Assembly: GCA_029168955.1 (NCBI GenBank)
Contig: JAPDOI010000172.1
Location: 1,302,001 to 1,366,000, forward strand
Reading direction: 5' to 3'
Origin: Aplectana chamaeleonis
Taxonomy: Eukaryota > Nematoda > Chromadorea > Rhabditida > Cosmocercidae
DNA length: 64,000 bases
Numbering within the stretch: position 1 is the first letter of the stretch; the number at the start of each line of letters is the position of its first letter. Under the pieces are notes generated by a model that saw only the letters and a program-made list of their open reading frames with translations, made no database searches and was not told the origin of the DNA. A program made the translations under genes and the position numbers. Shown here in pieces: positions 1 to 10,084 of this stretch.

Positions 1-159
1 GTTCAAACACTGCTCAGAAGTCTCAATTAGTCAAACGGATCAAAAATTCGATTAGTGTTGAGAAGGAGGTGAGTCAAAATGAGATGGGACCGAGTGAGTG
101 AATGATAAAACGTTTATGAACGAAACACAAAAAAGGGGCAGAGAGGAGAAAGGCAGCTT

Positions 160-720
160 GCGAAAGCGTGCGATTACGCAAAATCGATGGTCGCCGCCAG
201 CCGCTGACGGACGCTTAGGGGTCGTTTATATTTCCGCCGCGGAGCGGCTCGGCGCAGCGCATTTCTGTAATATTGATCACGCGGCGCGACACAATCGATA
301 TTGTAGGACTGCTATTCGCCGCGCCGCGGCGGAAATATGAACGCCTTACGTTCGCTCTGGCGCTCTCACGCCCGCTGCCGCGCGTCTACGCCTCCTCTCG
401 CTCGCTCGCGCATAAATTGGGAGAGATGCAGCCACTTTCGAGCCATTTGCTTTATCCCTCGAGCAATAAAGGCCAAACCTACCTCAAGAAACAATGCCCT
501 CGTGTCTGAAACACTCACCAAGACCATCCCAAACCGTGATAAACGAATTGCGAAGAAGTCGATCCGAGGCAGCAATCACCATGTCAAGCGTTTTCAATCG
601 AATCAACAAGTGGCAGGATGCAATTGCCGGTGTCTTTCTGCCGGCAAGGGCATCTACCAGCGTTGAAGAGCGTTGAGGAGCGCTCGAAAGCGTGAGCGGG
701 CGTTCTCGCCACATATGGAC
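160..720. repeat. Long dispersed GC-rich repeat, copy A
   Basis: The segment from the 'gcgattacgcaaaatcgatgg' region to about 720 reappears in the same order at 43650-44215. Shared parts are the 'attacgca.aatcgatggtc' start, a CG-rich 'ctcgctcgctcgcg' middle, a 'tttcaatcgaatcaac' block (590-610, compare 44078-44095) and 'ccagcgttgaagagcgttgagg' near 656-680 (compare 44140-44160). Each copy is interrupted by a separate hairpin element. No coding sense was found. It is probably an old, larger transposon remnant of unknown class. Confidence 0.6.
218..345. mobile_element. Hairpin MITE, GGGGTCGTTTATA family, copy 1
   Basis: The left terminus GGGGTCGTTTATATTTCCGC is mirrored by GCGGCGGAAATATGAACGCC at the right end. 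TTA lies on both sides (215-217 and 346-348), as expected of a 3-base TWA target duplication of PIF/Harbinger-type elements. It is short and non-coding. The middle includes 'catttctgtaatattgatcacg', which serves as the intact reference for the nested copy at 20 kb. Confidence 0.75.
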
Positions 721-785
721 GGAGCCAAATAATCGTCCTGTGGCAGTTTAGCCGCCTTTATATAGAGTTGAGGTCTATCGGAGAA

Positions 786-821
786 GATCATGGTAACAGA
801 TCATGGTAACAGATCATGGTA
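786..821. repeat. 13-bp tandem repeat
   Basis: The unit gatcatggtaaca occurs twice and is followed by a partial third copy. It lies just after copy A of the dispersed repeat. Confidence 0.8.
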
Positions 822-1339
822 GAGCATCTACCATCGACATGTACCATGACATGCATGGGACTAGAGGAGCACGTACCCGTTCCAATTGATTTCACACAAT
901 GACAAGGGACAAAATTCTCGAGTCATGAATTCGAAAGCTATAAATGAAAAACTTCAATGGCACTTTAACTTGGCAATATCGTCGACTCCAAGGACGCCCA
1001 GCGGCCGCAGACTCGATCGTGAACTATGCTACAATTTTCTAGAATCGGCCGCGTGCTCCGGTTCGCTCGCGCCTCGCGGTCAGGCCGCTGAATACTGGCC
1101 GTAATCTCGTTTTTTGCTGCTTCTTATCCACTTCGCTTCCATTTCGATTCAAACCGATTTTAAACCCCCGTCTTGTTGATAGTATGTGTTGTATTCTAGA
1201 AAAACAGCTGCAATACTCCTTTTTGACAAGGAAATACCAAAATTTGTTCGAATTGACGATGAATGATACGAACTTGGCACATTAATTTCATTGAATGTAA
1301 GACTTCACTTACTTAACGCTATAAATCACCGCACTTAAA
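822..1339. other. Intergenic, nothing recognised
   Basis: I see no open frame with coding character and no clear inverted repeat here. Confidence 0.5.
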
Positions 1340-1821
1340 AGGCAGTGTCCACGATAAAAACCATGTCTGATTTTTTTGGTGGAAATCGGCAGTTAAGGGG
1401 CCTAGCGCAACCCTAGCGTTTAAAAAACTAAGAAAAATGAGCTCGAAACGATCCCCTACGGCCCCAAAGTTGGACACCCGTCAGCTCGTTACACCCCAGA
1501 TGCACTTTCCAAGCCCACAGACGTGAACAAATGAATGCCCGAGATTGTGATACGAACGATGGTTTCCGATCAATAGGCCCGTTCTTCTACTTATTCCCAA
1601 CTCCTCTCTTTACTCAGGTCAGCTCGCATAAATCGGCTGCAAAAAAGGAAAGGTACAAGCCTCGGACAACTCGTCCACCATGCTTGCCTAGCTCGAATTT
1701 TGGAGGACCATAACTCCGTTCCTAGAAGGTCTTGTACGATTCCAAAAACATCATTGGAATCAGCATGGGACCGTCTACAGGCGGAAAAGCAGAAAAACGA
1801 TTCTTATTGTGAACACTGCCT
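1340..1821. mobile_element. TTAA-type MITE, AGGCAGTGTTCACGAT family (P1), copy 1
   Basis: It begins AGGCAGTGTCCACGAT after TTAA (plus one A) and ends ATTGTGAACACTGCCT before TTAG. The roughly 480-bp body is collinear with 25967-26478: shared blocks include 'aaagttggacacccgtcagc', 'gaacaaatgaatgc' and 'ttggaatcagcatgggaccg'. Terminal inverted repeats with TTAA flanks and no coding capacity fit a piggyBac-mobilised MITE. Autonomous relatives are not in this window. Confidence 0.8.
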
Positions 1822-1927
1822 TTAGGTTGGTTAGGGGCATTTTGTTGAACAAAAAGGACACACAAGGTTAGTTGTCGAAAAATGTCAAGAGTTGATCGAT
1901 GGCGCCGTGTTGACACCGATCCATGTA

Positions 1928-2075
1928 GGGTTGGCTTGGATCCTAGTCACACTTCGCGTTCCCCACTAAACATTAGCGCAAACTCGGTGCACCTATGCTA
2001 TATCATATGGCACCGAGCTTGCGCCAACCTTCAACAGGGAAGGCAAAGCATCACTAGGATCCATGCCAACAGTAT
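1928..2075. mobile_element. Short inverted-repeat element, GGATCCATGCC family, copy 1
   Basis: The arms ggcttggatcctag (1933-1946) and ctaggatccatgcc (2053-2066) surround a centre with 'actcggtgcacctatgctat' and its near-mirror 'atatggcaccgagct'. The same family occurs at 42782-42929 (in a LINE) and at 50733-51202 (interrupted). It is non-coding. Confidence 0.7.
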
Positions 2076-2195
2076 ATACGTGATTTGGCGTTATCGACAC
2101 AGCCCATGACTTCATAATGCAATGTAGGCGCGACTTAAAATCATGGTCGCAGTGACATGCATGACCGCGCCGCGTCAACCCTGCTCAGCCCCTTA

Positions 2196-2336
2196 GGGGC
2201 CGAATAGAGTCCCGCTGCTGAAAGGCGCGGCAGCATGCAATGGAGGAGTATCGATCATGCAGCGCCGCTCGATCGATCACCCCCCCCCCCATTGCATGCT
2301 GCCGCCCCTTTCAGCGGCAGGGCTCTATTCAGCCCC
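2196..2336. mobile_element. Hairpin MITE with TTA target duplication
   Basis: The left arm GGGGCCGAATAGAGTCCCGC pairs with the right arm that ends CTATTCAGCCCC. The arms continue through 'gcagcatgcaatgg' and 'ccattgcatgctgc'. TTA is present on both sides (2193-2195 and 2337-2339). The loop contains a C homopolymer at about 2281. Confidence 0.75.
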
Positions 2337-2630
2337 TTAGAGCACGTCTGTCCTTTAGAATTGTATCTGTGGAAGCAATTGTACATGGCTGTAGCCAGTT
2401 CGTCTAAGTTATTTGGAAATTCAATGCAGTTAAATGATTGGCCGAATATTCATAGTTTGCCGTAATGGATTTTCGGTAATAAATGAGCATTTGCGATTTG
2501 TTCAAGTAAACATTTAGGTTAAACAATCGTCTATTCATTTGAAGGCTGACATTGAAGTACAACTATTCTGTTTACAATAACTCAACTGCGATAGAATACG
2601 GGAATAACACGAAGTCCCCCTCCTCTTAAT

Positions 2631-2779
2631 GCCCCTTTCACACTTGCCCGACCGACGTCGGACGACTCATTATCGAATGTGCAAAATCTATCTACCCTAT
2701 CCTATCCATCTTATCTATCTTGACTTATCAAGTTTGATAACGAGTCGTCCGACGTCGGCCGGCAAACTATGAAAGGGGC
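2631..2779. mobile_element. Hairpin element, GCCCCTTTCA termini
   Basis: The left arm GCCCCTTTCACACTTGCCCG (2631-2650), followed by 'gacgtcggacgactcattatc', mirrors the right arm ('gataacgagtcgtccgacgtc', ending TGAAAGGGGC). The arms are about 50 bp with a short loop. Both flanks carry TTAA-like bases. A degenerate 'gatgactcgttatcgcatgtg' near 31450 is related. Confidence 0.75.
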
Positions 2780-3327
2780 TTAACACTCCCTCACGCATCA
2801 GTGCCCGGAATACTCATCATATCTAATCGCTCATTACAATCACACATGCGGCGGTAGTGGATTTGCTTTGTGCCATTATACATGTAGTAGCGCTTAGTTG
2901 AACACCGCGCTTTAGAGAAGAAGTGAACATCTCAATTGACCCATAATTATGCCAGTTCAACAGGAAAGGCAAATTTACTAAGGTTTCCAACCGAATGCAC
3001 CCCTCTCTATTCTACGTTCCTAGCTTGCCGAGTCAGTCACATCGTCGAATCTCGTTTTTTTAATCTACACAGTTTTTTTCGTTTTCAATCTGCTGAAATT
3101 AGTCCTTTTCAGAGGAACTTACGTTCATGCGAACTATCAGTCTGCGGCGTCAAGAAAGTTTTACACCAAACTGTTTATAAGGGAATGGATCCTTCCACTA
3201 GCGAGATCATCACGACACCAAGTGACACTTCACCTCTGAGCCACACTTCGGAAAAAAATTAGTGACATTTGAGATTACTTTTTGAACGCTATTGTGTCTA
3301 TTTTCTATTGAGTATTCTCGGACAAAT
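2780..3327. other. Intergenic, nothing recognised
   Basis: I see no gene, terminator, RNA motif or clear repeat here. Confidence 0.45.
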
Positions 3328-3575
3328 GTTAGGACTGACCGCGCGCAACTTTTCCCATTTAGTACTGACCGCGCGCAGGAACCGTTCCGATCGCGCGCAA
3401 GATAACGTTTTAGGACCGAACGCGCGCAACGCTCGCGGTCGGAACGATCACAAAAAGATGCCCGCGTTTCGACCACGTTTGCGCGCTTTGCGGCCGCGAT
3501 CACAAACCGTTCGGACCGACAGCAACACCGAAAAGCGCGCAGAAACCGCCGCACTTTAGGACCGACCGCGCGCAT
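3328..3575. repeat. GGTCGGAACGCGCGCAA-type GC-rich repeat, copy 1
   Basis: Multiple diverged units of '(a/g)ggacYgaccgcgcgca' run in both orientations, and 'ttaggactgaccgcgcgca' and 'tttaggaccgaccgcgcgca' bound the block. It is related to 9370-9545. The apparent open frames here (about 96-122 codons on each strand) come from CG-rich repeat sequence lacking stops and are not genes. Confidence 0.65.
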
Positions 3576-3954
3576 CATTCATTTCCAGGCGTGCGGAAAA
3601 TTGTATGGTGTGTAATGGACACTCTCGCATTTAGCTCCACGCGTGAATAATTTTTTTTTGCTGCGGTGCTCGTACTATCTTGCTTTTTTGATGTTTTTCT
3701 TCGTTTCTCTCTCTTCCCATTCTGTGATTCTGTGTTCCCGTTAATTTATACGTGTTCAAATCGTCTTATGATTGCATGCATAGTTTAAGCGAAGTTAACA
3801 ATAGGTAATTGATTGATGAATATTGAAAACGGCTAAAGGTGTAGGGTTTTTTAGATAAAAACAGATCGTGAAAGGTGTAAAGGGATTCCAGTACGTAAAC
3901 AATTAGCGTTGTGAAAAGAAGATAAGGGATATCAAGGCGTGATTGAATGTTGTG
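3576..3954. other. Intergenic, nothing recognised
   Basis: AT-rich sequence lies between two repeat blocks. I see no supported feature. Confidence 0.45.
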
Positions 3955-4572
3955 AAAAGTGGGCGGGGCTTCAGAAGGAGTGCGCACACCATCGGCTAAA
4001 GTGCGTAGGGATTCGAAGAAAACGTGAGGCGTGAGGAAACAGTTTTTCGGGAGAAGGCGCATTATGGTTCTCAAAACAGTAAGGATGTTTTGGAAAGTGG
4101 GCGTGGCTTTAGAAGGAGTGCGCACACCATCGGCTAAACTGCGGAGGGATTCGGAAAAAATTGTGAGCAAACAGTTTTTTTTTGGGGGGGGACGTATTAT
4201 GGTTCTCAAAACATTACTTATAAGTCTTGGAAAGTGGGCGGGGCTTAAGGAGTGCGCACAACATTCACTGAAGGGCGTAGGGATTCAAAAAACAAGAGGT
4301 GATCGTTGTGGGGGGTGTATTATGGTTCTCAAAACAATACTTATAAGTCTTGGAAAGTGGGCGGGGCTTAAGAAGGAGTGCGCACAACAACGGCTAAAGT
4401 GCGTAGGGAATCGAAAAAACGCGAGTGGTTAGTTTTTGAGGACGTATTATGGTTCTTAAAGCAATATTGATAAGATTCGGAAAGTGGCCGAAGCTTAAGA
4501 AGGAGTGCGCACTACACACATGAAAGGGTGTGGAGATTCAAAAAACGAAAGGTGATCGTTGTTGGGGGTGTA
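3955..4572. repeat. Tandem array, five units of about 123-137 bp
   Basis: The unit start 'ggaaagtgggcggggctt' occurs near 3955, 4092, 4229, 4352 and 4479. Each unit also carries 'aaggagtgcgcac', 'gtagggattc' and 'tattatggttctcaaaac'. Units 1 and 2 are most alike, and units 3-5 have lost 10-14 bases. A 133-codon open frame through the array is a repeat artefact. Confidence 0.85.
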
Positions 4573-4674
4573 AAACCTGGACGTTGAAGTTTCACTGAGT
4601 TTCGTGAAGTTTAACCCGAGATACGTCGAGAAAAAGTTTTTGCCAAAACGCTAGCTTGATATCTTTCTGTCCCT

Positions 4675-4744
4675 TACTACATATAAGGCCAATATTTTCA
4701 GAAATATAGTACTACATATAAGGCCAATATTTTCAGAAATATAG
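4675..4744. repeat. Perfect 35-bp direct duplication
   Basis: Two adjacent identical 35-base copies start tactacatataaggccaat. It is a recent slippage or duplication event. Confidence 0.85.
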
Positions 4745-4877
4745 CCTCGAACTTCAATGGATAGCTTGTTGATGCCTACTACGAGTATCCTCCTAGAGCT
4801 GACCTAATCATCTGAACAAGACATAAAATCTCTTGTTCCGAGGGATACTAATCATTGTGAGTTTTAATTTCTCTTAA

Positions 4878-5313
4878 AGACAGCATACACGCTTGCAAAC
4901 ATACTCGAGATAACAGCATAATTGGGCCCGCATTGTCCCCATCATGTTGTTATCGAAGTTTGAAGCACTGAAAACCATCGACGATGACAACATTTCAGAC
5001 TTTCTGTCTCAAAGGCCTGCGTTTTCCCATCTCTACGAGTAACAGAATGAGAAGTGAAACTTGAGAAAACATGTGACAATTTAGAATGATAGCACTGTCA
5101 AATGGGAGCCTACGAGAGAAACAGCTCCACTGACTAGAATATAGTCTGCTGTCTGCTTACCGGCAAAACGCTTCATTCCAAAAGCCAGCCGTAGTAGAGC
5201 GGTTTTCTTGAAAATGGGTGCGAATTAATCGGTTTGTAGACATGCTGCATTCAGTGAAATCGAGCTGATTCTCTCGTAGAAATCCGAATGGTTTGTGAGC
5301 GTGTATGCTGTTC
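4878..5313. mobile_element. TTAA-type MITE, AGGCAGCATACACGC family (P2), copy 1
   Basis: It starts agacagcatacacgc after TTAA (4874-4877) and ends gcgtgtatgctgttc before TTAA (5314-5317). It is flanked by identical TTAA on both sides and is non-coding. It is related to 28301-28674 and 29254-29738. The internal 'actcgagataaca' matches the 'tgagataactg' box of the 28-kb copy. Confidence 0.75.
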
Positions 5314-5317
5314 TTAA

Positions 5318-6287
5318 TGTTGATTACTGTGGTAGTGCAATGTATTGTTCTTATTTAGCTCAGAATGAATCGCTGAAATCGTCGTACCATCACTTCATAT
5401 TGCAAAGGCAGTTTCGCGTCTTTCATAACTCTCACCGCAGGCGCAGCACGCGCGGGGTGAGCGTTGGACTAGGAAACTCTTTCCCTCGTGGGAAGTTACC
5501 TAAAATCTCCGGCGGCACAGCTACGGCGGTGCGCGGAATTAAGTTGGGCTTCAGCCGTGACATGCATTGTATTTCTAAGCTTAAATATACAGAGTAGGAT
5601 AATCCCGGAATTATCTATGTTGGAGTGAGCTTGAACTGACAAGCGGGTATTGATTCAGACAGTGAAACCGCCTTAGCGGTTTGTGCGGCGCCGTCATGGT
5701 AGCTGCTGGATGGGCTGAATGCGCGTGCCGCGCAGAGATAGGTTTCATAGTCCATCGCATGTCCCGCGCGTGCCGGGCTTGAGGTGAGGATTATGAAATA
5801 TGCTTTTTGCTTCGTTGCATTCTTTGCTGTAATGCATCTCTTCCTAATGCATGCCTTAGCTTTGACTTATTTCTTCTCTCCGAAAATGGAGGCCTGCGTT
5901 CCAATCAGGGTTCGGCGCGGGTGTGGGCCCCCACAGGGGTGGGGTCTGAGCTCCGGAGGGGTGGAAGTGGGGGGTCTGGTCTTTGGACGAAGACCAATTA
6001 AACCAACGTGTTTGTGAGTAAAAACGTTAGGAGCAGTTTTTCACGTAAATTTCAAATATAGATTACGATTCAACTAGAAGGCTGATTCAACTGATTAACG
6101 AGTCACGGAGTTCAAATAGGAAGTTTAAGGTGAAGTTAAGGTCTTCCCAGAATAATATTCAAGATATATGAATCCAGCATGTAAAAAGCCCAAAGCAGTT
6201 TGACGACTAAATCTTGAATTATTTCTGCAAATAATTTCCATGAGTCACGAGAGTTCATATTTGAGTTGAGCGGGGTCGAATCACCTT
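5318..6287. other. Intergenic, nothing recognised
   Basis: No convincing coding sequence is present. A G-rich patch with 'ggggtggggtctgagctc' (about 5935-5975) has a weak counterpart near 8235. Otherwise I see no structure. Confidence 0.4.
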
Positions 6288-6530
6288 AATACTCACTTTC
6301 ACCATCTCGGATGAAGGCTGAAGACCCCTACAGTATGCCTTTCTCAGGTGTGGTCCCGCCGAAAGTCGTCAATTTTGAGAACTAGGAGTTATGAGAGTAG
6401 GATATTTGAACCCAGTGTGGTCGATTTACCCTTTTTACAAACCTTCATCATCTCAGAGCAACGCCGAAAATCGGCCAAGTCCACAAACATAAATTCGGTT
6501 TCAAAACTGCAGTAACTTAAATGCTAAACG

Positions 6531-6830
6531 AGTTATTTGAGAAAAATCCTAGCTTTTAGAAACCACGCTCTCAACCCTACCGTTTAAAACCACCCGCAAC
6601 CCCGGAGAAGGCCTTTGAAGAAGATTTTCCTGGTGTGAGTTTTGCAACATTTTTCGCGTTTTCTCAGTACTTATGTGTGGGCCCAGCTGTGTGACCTCAG
6701 TGCATTTTATAGAAGAACCCACACCTAGTAAATTTTCTTCAAAGGCTTTCTCCAGGGGTGAGGAGAGTTTCAAACGATAGAATATAAAATCTAGTTTCTT
6801 AAAGCCAGGATTTTTTCCGAATAACTTGTT
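6531..6830. mobile_element. Foldback element, ~105-bp arms
   Basis: The left arm (6531-6635) includes 'cggagaaggcctttgaagaa' and 'cctggtgt'. The right arm (6719-6829) holds 'acacctag', 'ttcttcaaaggctttctcc' and the mirror of 'gaaaaatcctagctttta'. The loop is about 85 bp. A 95-codon minus-strand frame is an artefact of the arms. Confidence 0.7.
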
Positions 6831-6873
6831 CAGCACTTAACTGTTACAATGTCCCAAAACCCTACTTTTCTAA

Positions 6874-7346
6874 AGACACAGTCCAACCTCGAAATCGATT
6901 TTTCGTTTTTCTGATTAGCTTGGAGAAAATTCTACGCTGATCACAATGGTGTCTTTATAATCGCTCACAACTCACTACGAACGAAGTGACGGCTCTTCAA
7001 AATTCTCAATTATGAACCGCTAGAAGCTCGCGGACGAGTTGTCTCAAGCCTGTATTTTCTCGTTATTCGCAGCCATCGTTCTGAAGCAGGCCACAATATA
7101 AAGCCAGAACAAACGCAAGTCGTAGAACATAGGTTTTGAATAAAATCATTCGCGTGTCTCTTCCCTACTGAGGTCGGAAACCTGGCAGTGGGCGTTACCC
7201 ATTTTTTCTCTCCAGGGGGCGTGGCCGACTTTTTCCGGGCTTTTTCTCGCTTATTTGAGCGGATTGAGATTCCGCGCTTGGCAGGGTTGCTGTAGGCGGC
7301 AACCGGACCATAATATCAAAAATTACCTTGAGGTTGGACTGCGCCT
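6874..7346. mobile_element. TTAA-type MITE, AGGCGCAGTCCAACCTC family (P3)
   Basis: It begins agacacagtccaacctc and ends gaggttggactgcgcct. The flanks are CTAA/CTAG, close to TTAA. Further termini of this family lie at 8594-8612, 29228-29249 and 30660-30679. It contains 'ggacgagttgtctcaagcctg', similar to a box of family P1 ('cggacaactcgtccac'), so P1 and P3 share internal ancestry. Confidence 0.7.
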
Positions 7347-7378
7347 CTAGGGACTTCGCCGATTTTTTCGTCGTCTCC

Positions 7379-7625
7379 CGCTATTTACAGGCCATAAACC
7401 GCCCACTGTCTCCCCGCCGCCTGCGTACCACGCGCTGCGCGTCCGCACGTGCGTCGGAAGCAGACGAGTTTTGGCCGCCGCGCGGTGGCCGAAACGTCGC
7501 GCGGCGGCCGAAACTCGTCGCGCGGCGGCCAAAACCCGTCTGCTTCCGACGCGCGTGCGGTCGCGCAGCGCGTGGTACGCAGTCGACGGTGAGACATTGG
7601 CCGTTTTATGGCCTGTATGTAGCGG
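7379..7625. mobile_element. Near-perfect CG-rich foldback
   Basis: The left arm 'acaggccataaaccgcccac', followed by 'gtaccacgcgctgcg' and 'cggaagcagacg', is mirrored by 'cgtctgcttccg', 'cgcagcgcgtggtac' and 'ggcctgtatgtagcg'. The apex carries two 'gcgcggcggccgaaac' units. The arms are about 110 bp. Overlapping open frames on both strands (84-124 codons) simply reflect the palindrome. Confidence 0.8.
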
Positions 7626-7900
7626 TCTTCGGCGTTCATCTAAGATGGTCAAAACAAGTCCTGTAAGTAAATTGACCACGCTGGACTCAAATATCCCACT
7701 CTGGTGACACCTAAGTTTCAAAAAGGCCCCTTTTAGGCGGGACCACGCCTGAGAAAAGTGTGCGGCCTCATACTGTAGCGGTGTTCAGCATCCATGTTGG
7801 ACGCTGAAAGTGAGTATACCGAGTAAATCAACTACGCTGGACTCGAATATCCTACTCTCGTGACTCGTAAAGAATATGGACTTCCGGCGCGTGCCAACCC

Positions 7901-9369
7901 TCCCTCAAAAATTCTCTTTTTACTACACAGCACAAGCTGTTACCAGTTACATTCACTTTTGCCTTTTCAGCTTCTCTCTACATAAATGCAAGAAGCGCAG
8001 TCCTGGCCTCTCTTCTTCTCAAACATCCTAATTTAGTGGCAAAGCACCGGCTCCGAGTTGTCAATTTTGGTTTTTTACCATTTGATATTTTTATACTTAC
8101 CATTTAAATACGACAAGAGAAATTTTACTGCAGTGAAACGTTAGTGGTATGTAAACCTGCTAGATAAACTGCTTGAACACATCAGCTCTTGGTGGGGGTG
8201 GGAGAAAACGGTCAAAAATTGACCTACTAACGCTCCTGGGGTCTGAGCTAAACTGGCCGGCCCACACCTCGTGCAGTACCCTAGTTCCAATACCTCTGAA
8301 ATGTACTGCTCCGTTGTCAATTTTCAGTTTATATTATACATGTATTTGCCACATTTTTCAAAGCATGGTTGACAATATTTAAGGTCAGAACCTATCAAAA
8401 ATATGAGGGGTCCTTTCAAGGTCATAACATGAAAATACAGTTCGGGAAAAGGCGTGGTGCGATTGCGATCAACACACTAGGATCCATATTATACCCCACA
8501 ACAGAAAATCTTGGAGGAATCCAGAGCTCGCACTCGCCAGGTTAAGGGGTGGGGTCTACTTCCCATTTACGTGGAAATCTCGGATTTCGCTCCTGAGTTA
8601 AGACTGTGCCTTTAAGCCCTTTTCTCAGCTACTTTGCCTTCCGACATCGAACAGTTCTATCTGACGTCGCGCGCGACGCACGCAGGCCTGTGATAGAGCA
8701 ACCGATTATATCGCCGCCTTTTCCCGTTTGTGGTGGACTGTATTCGATATCAGATGAAAATATAGTTTTCTTATGTTCGAATATATGAATCAGAGTGTTG
8801 ATTTTTTGAAAAAAAAACGTTCGTTGTTTGAGCGCAACCTTTTCTAGATAGCTAAGTTTCTATACATGCACTTTCACGTATGAAAAATAAACTAATCTCG
8901 ACATGAACTATTCTTATGTGATGGCATGGGAAATATGTACTTCATCTTTCTCATAGGTAATCTTTGAAAGTTTCAGTCATATTTCGGAAAATATGAAGTC
9001 GTGAATTCACTCCAACAGTTTTCGCATAATTCTGTATGTAGCTGTTCCTGTGTGAGGAAGAATTTGTTGTACTATTATCGTTTCAGTATTTGCTCATGTA
9101 TTATCCAGTGGTTACTTTATAAATAAATTTGTAAGTCTGAACGTTGCAATATCTTCTGCAACACGCCAGCATCGTATGCCCAAATTAAGATCTCCACTGC
9201 AGGCTGCTAGAGAGTATAACAGCCAGTAGTGGGCGTCACAACTGGAGGGTTCCCTGCTAGCGTATTGCGCTGTTCTAAGCGCCGCCCACTGGGCAGGGCC
9301 CGTGGTTTCATACTTGCCCGCGGTCCAAACGCAAAGTGCCGAGATGCAGAGTTGCGTTTGGAACGCGCA
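7901..9369. other. Intergenic with one solitary MITE terminus
   Basis: At 8594-8612 there is a lone right terminus 'gactgtgcct' followed by TTAA, belonging to the P3 family. The rest shows no gene or clear repeat. Confidence 0.4.
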
Positions 9370-9545
9370 CACTTCCGTACTGACCGCGCCGGTATACCGG
9401 TTGGAACGCGCGCAATGGTGCGGTCGGAACGTCGCCGATTCCGGTCCGACCGCGCTAACTACCGGTCGGAACGCGCGCAATGGTGCGGTCGGAACGTCGC
9501 TGATCCCGAAGTCGGGCCTATTGTTGCGCGCGGTCGGTCCTCATA
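9370..9545. repeat. GGTCGGAACGCGCGCAA repeat, copy 2, with 65-bp tandem units
   Basis: 'ccggttggaacgcgcgcaat' at 9397 repeats at 9462 (period 65), each followed by 'ggtgcggtcggaacgtcgc'. It ends 'ttgttgcgcgcggtcggtcc'. It belongs to the same family as 3328-3575. Open frames here are repeat artefacts. Confidence 0.75.
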
Positions 9546-9831
9546 TTCGTCTGACATTATGAATTTATTATACAAATTATAATACATATGCTTCAATGAC
9601 TTACATATCGCAACATATTTGTAATAGCCCTCCAATCCAGAACCTAACTAGAGGCACTGTTAACGATAAACTTCGTTCGTGGGTTCATGATGAAATACCT
9701 CTTTGGTACCCTCAGAATGAGAACAGCGTTGAATAAACGGATCCAAACCCCTTTTCATAGGCGGGTAACGGTTTTGACGTAATTGGCCAATAGTGGGACG
9801 GAGCCCCCCGTAGTTCATCCGCCGTCCCACG

Positions 9832-10084
9832 TACAGCTGACCCACGCAATCGCGTTCAGTCCGCAATGTGCACGCTGATTGCGGAGGCGGCGCGGTTTCC
9901 CTCAGACACGGAAGTCGGATCACGTGGGCAGTTTTCGCTTTTTTCCTCCGCTGCGGCGAATAAAGGCAAAAATCGCCCGAATGATCCGACATCCCTCTCT
10001 GGGGATACTCGAAACCGCGCCGCAACACGCTTTCGCAATCAGCGTGCACTTTGCGGACTGAACGCGTTGGGTAATTGAGCTGTA
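9832..10084. mobile_element. Foldback element, CGTTCAGTCCGCAA family, copy 1
   Basis: The left terminus runs tacagctgac, then 'cgcgttcagtccgcaatgtg'. The right arm has 'gtgcactttgcggactgaac' and ends at gagctgta. The second copy (58509-58760) lies in an intron of the GPCR gene and shares 'ggatactcgaaaccg'-like and 'gatcccacatccctgtctgg'-like boxes. It is non-coding. Confidence 0.75.

Larger units (their letters stand above)
6288..7900. repeat. Composite region: one inverted and two direct copies of a ~155-bp repeat
   Basis: A unit containing 'tactgtagcggtgttcagc', 'aaagtgagta', 'acgctggactcgaatatcct' and 'ggcgggaccacgcctgagaa' is present inverted at about 6288-6446 and twice in direct order at about 7615-7772 and 7773-7900. 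Three other elements sit between the arms (6531-6830, 6874-7346, 7379-7625). The whole is best read as a repeat that has collected later insertions. Confidence 0.6.

Noticed and set aside
4031..4432. 133-codon frame with repeated VLKT(L/V) segments
   Set aside because: The repeated peptide merely reflects the tandem DNA unit at 3955-4572.
3955..4572. CRISPR-like array
   Set aside because: The repeats are adjacent 123-137-bp satellite units, not short repeats with unique spacers, and the DNA is eukaryotic.
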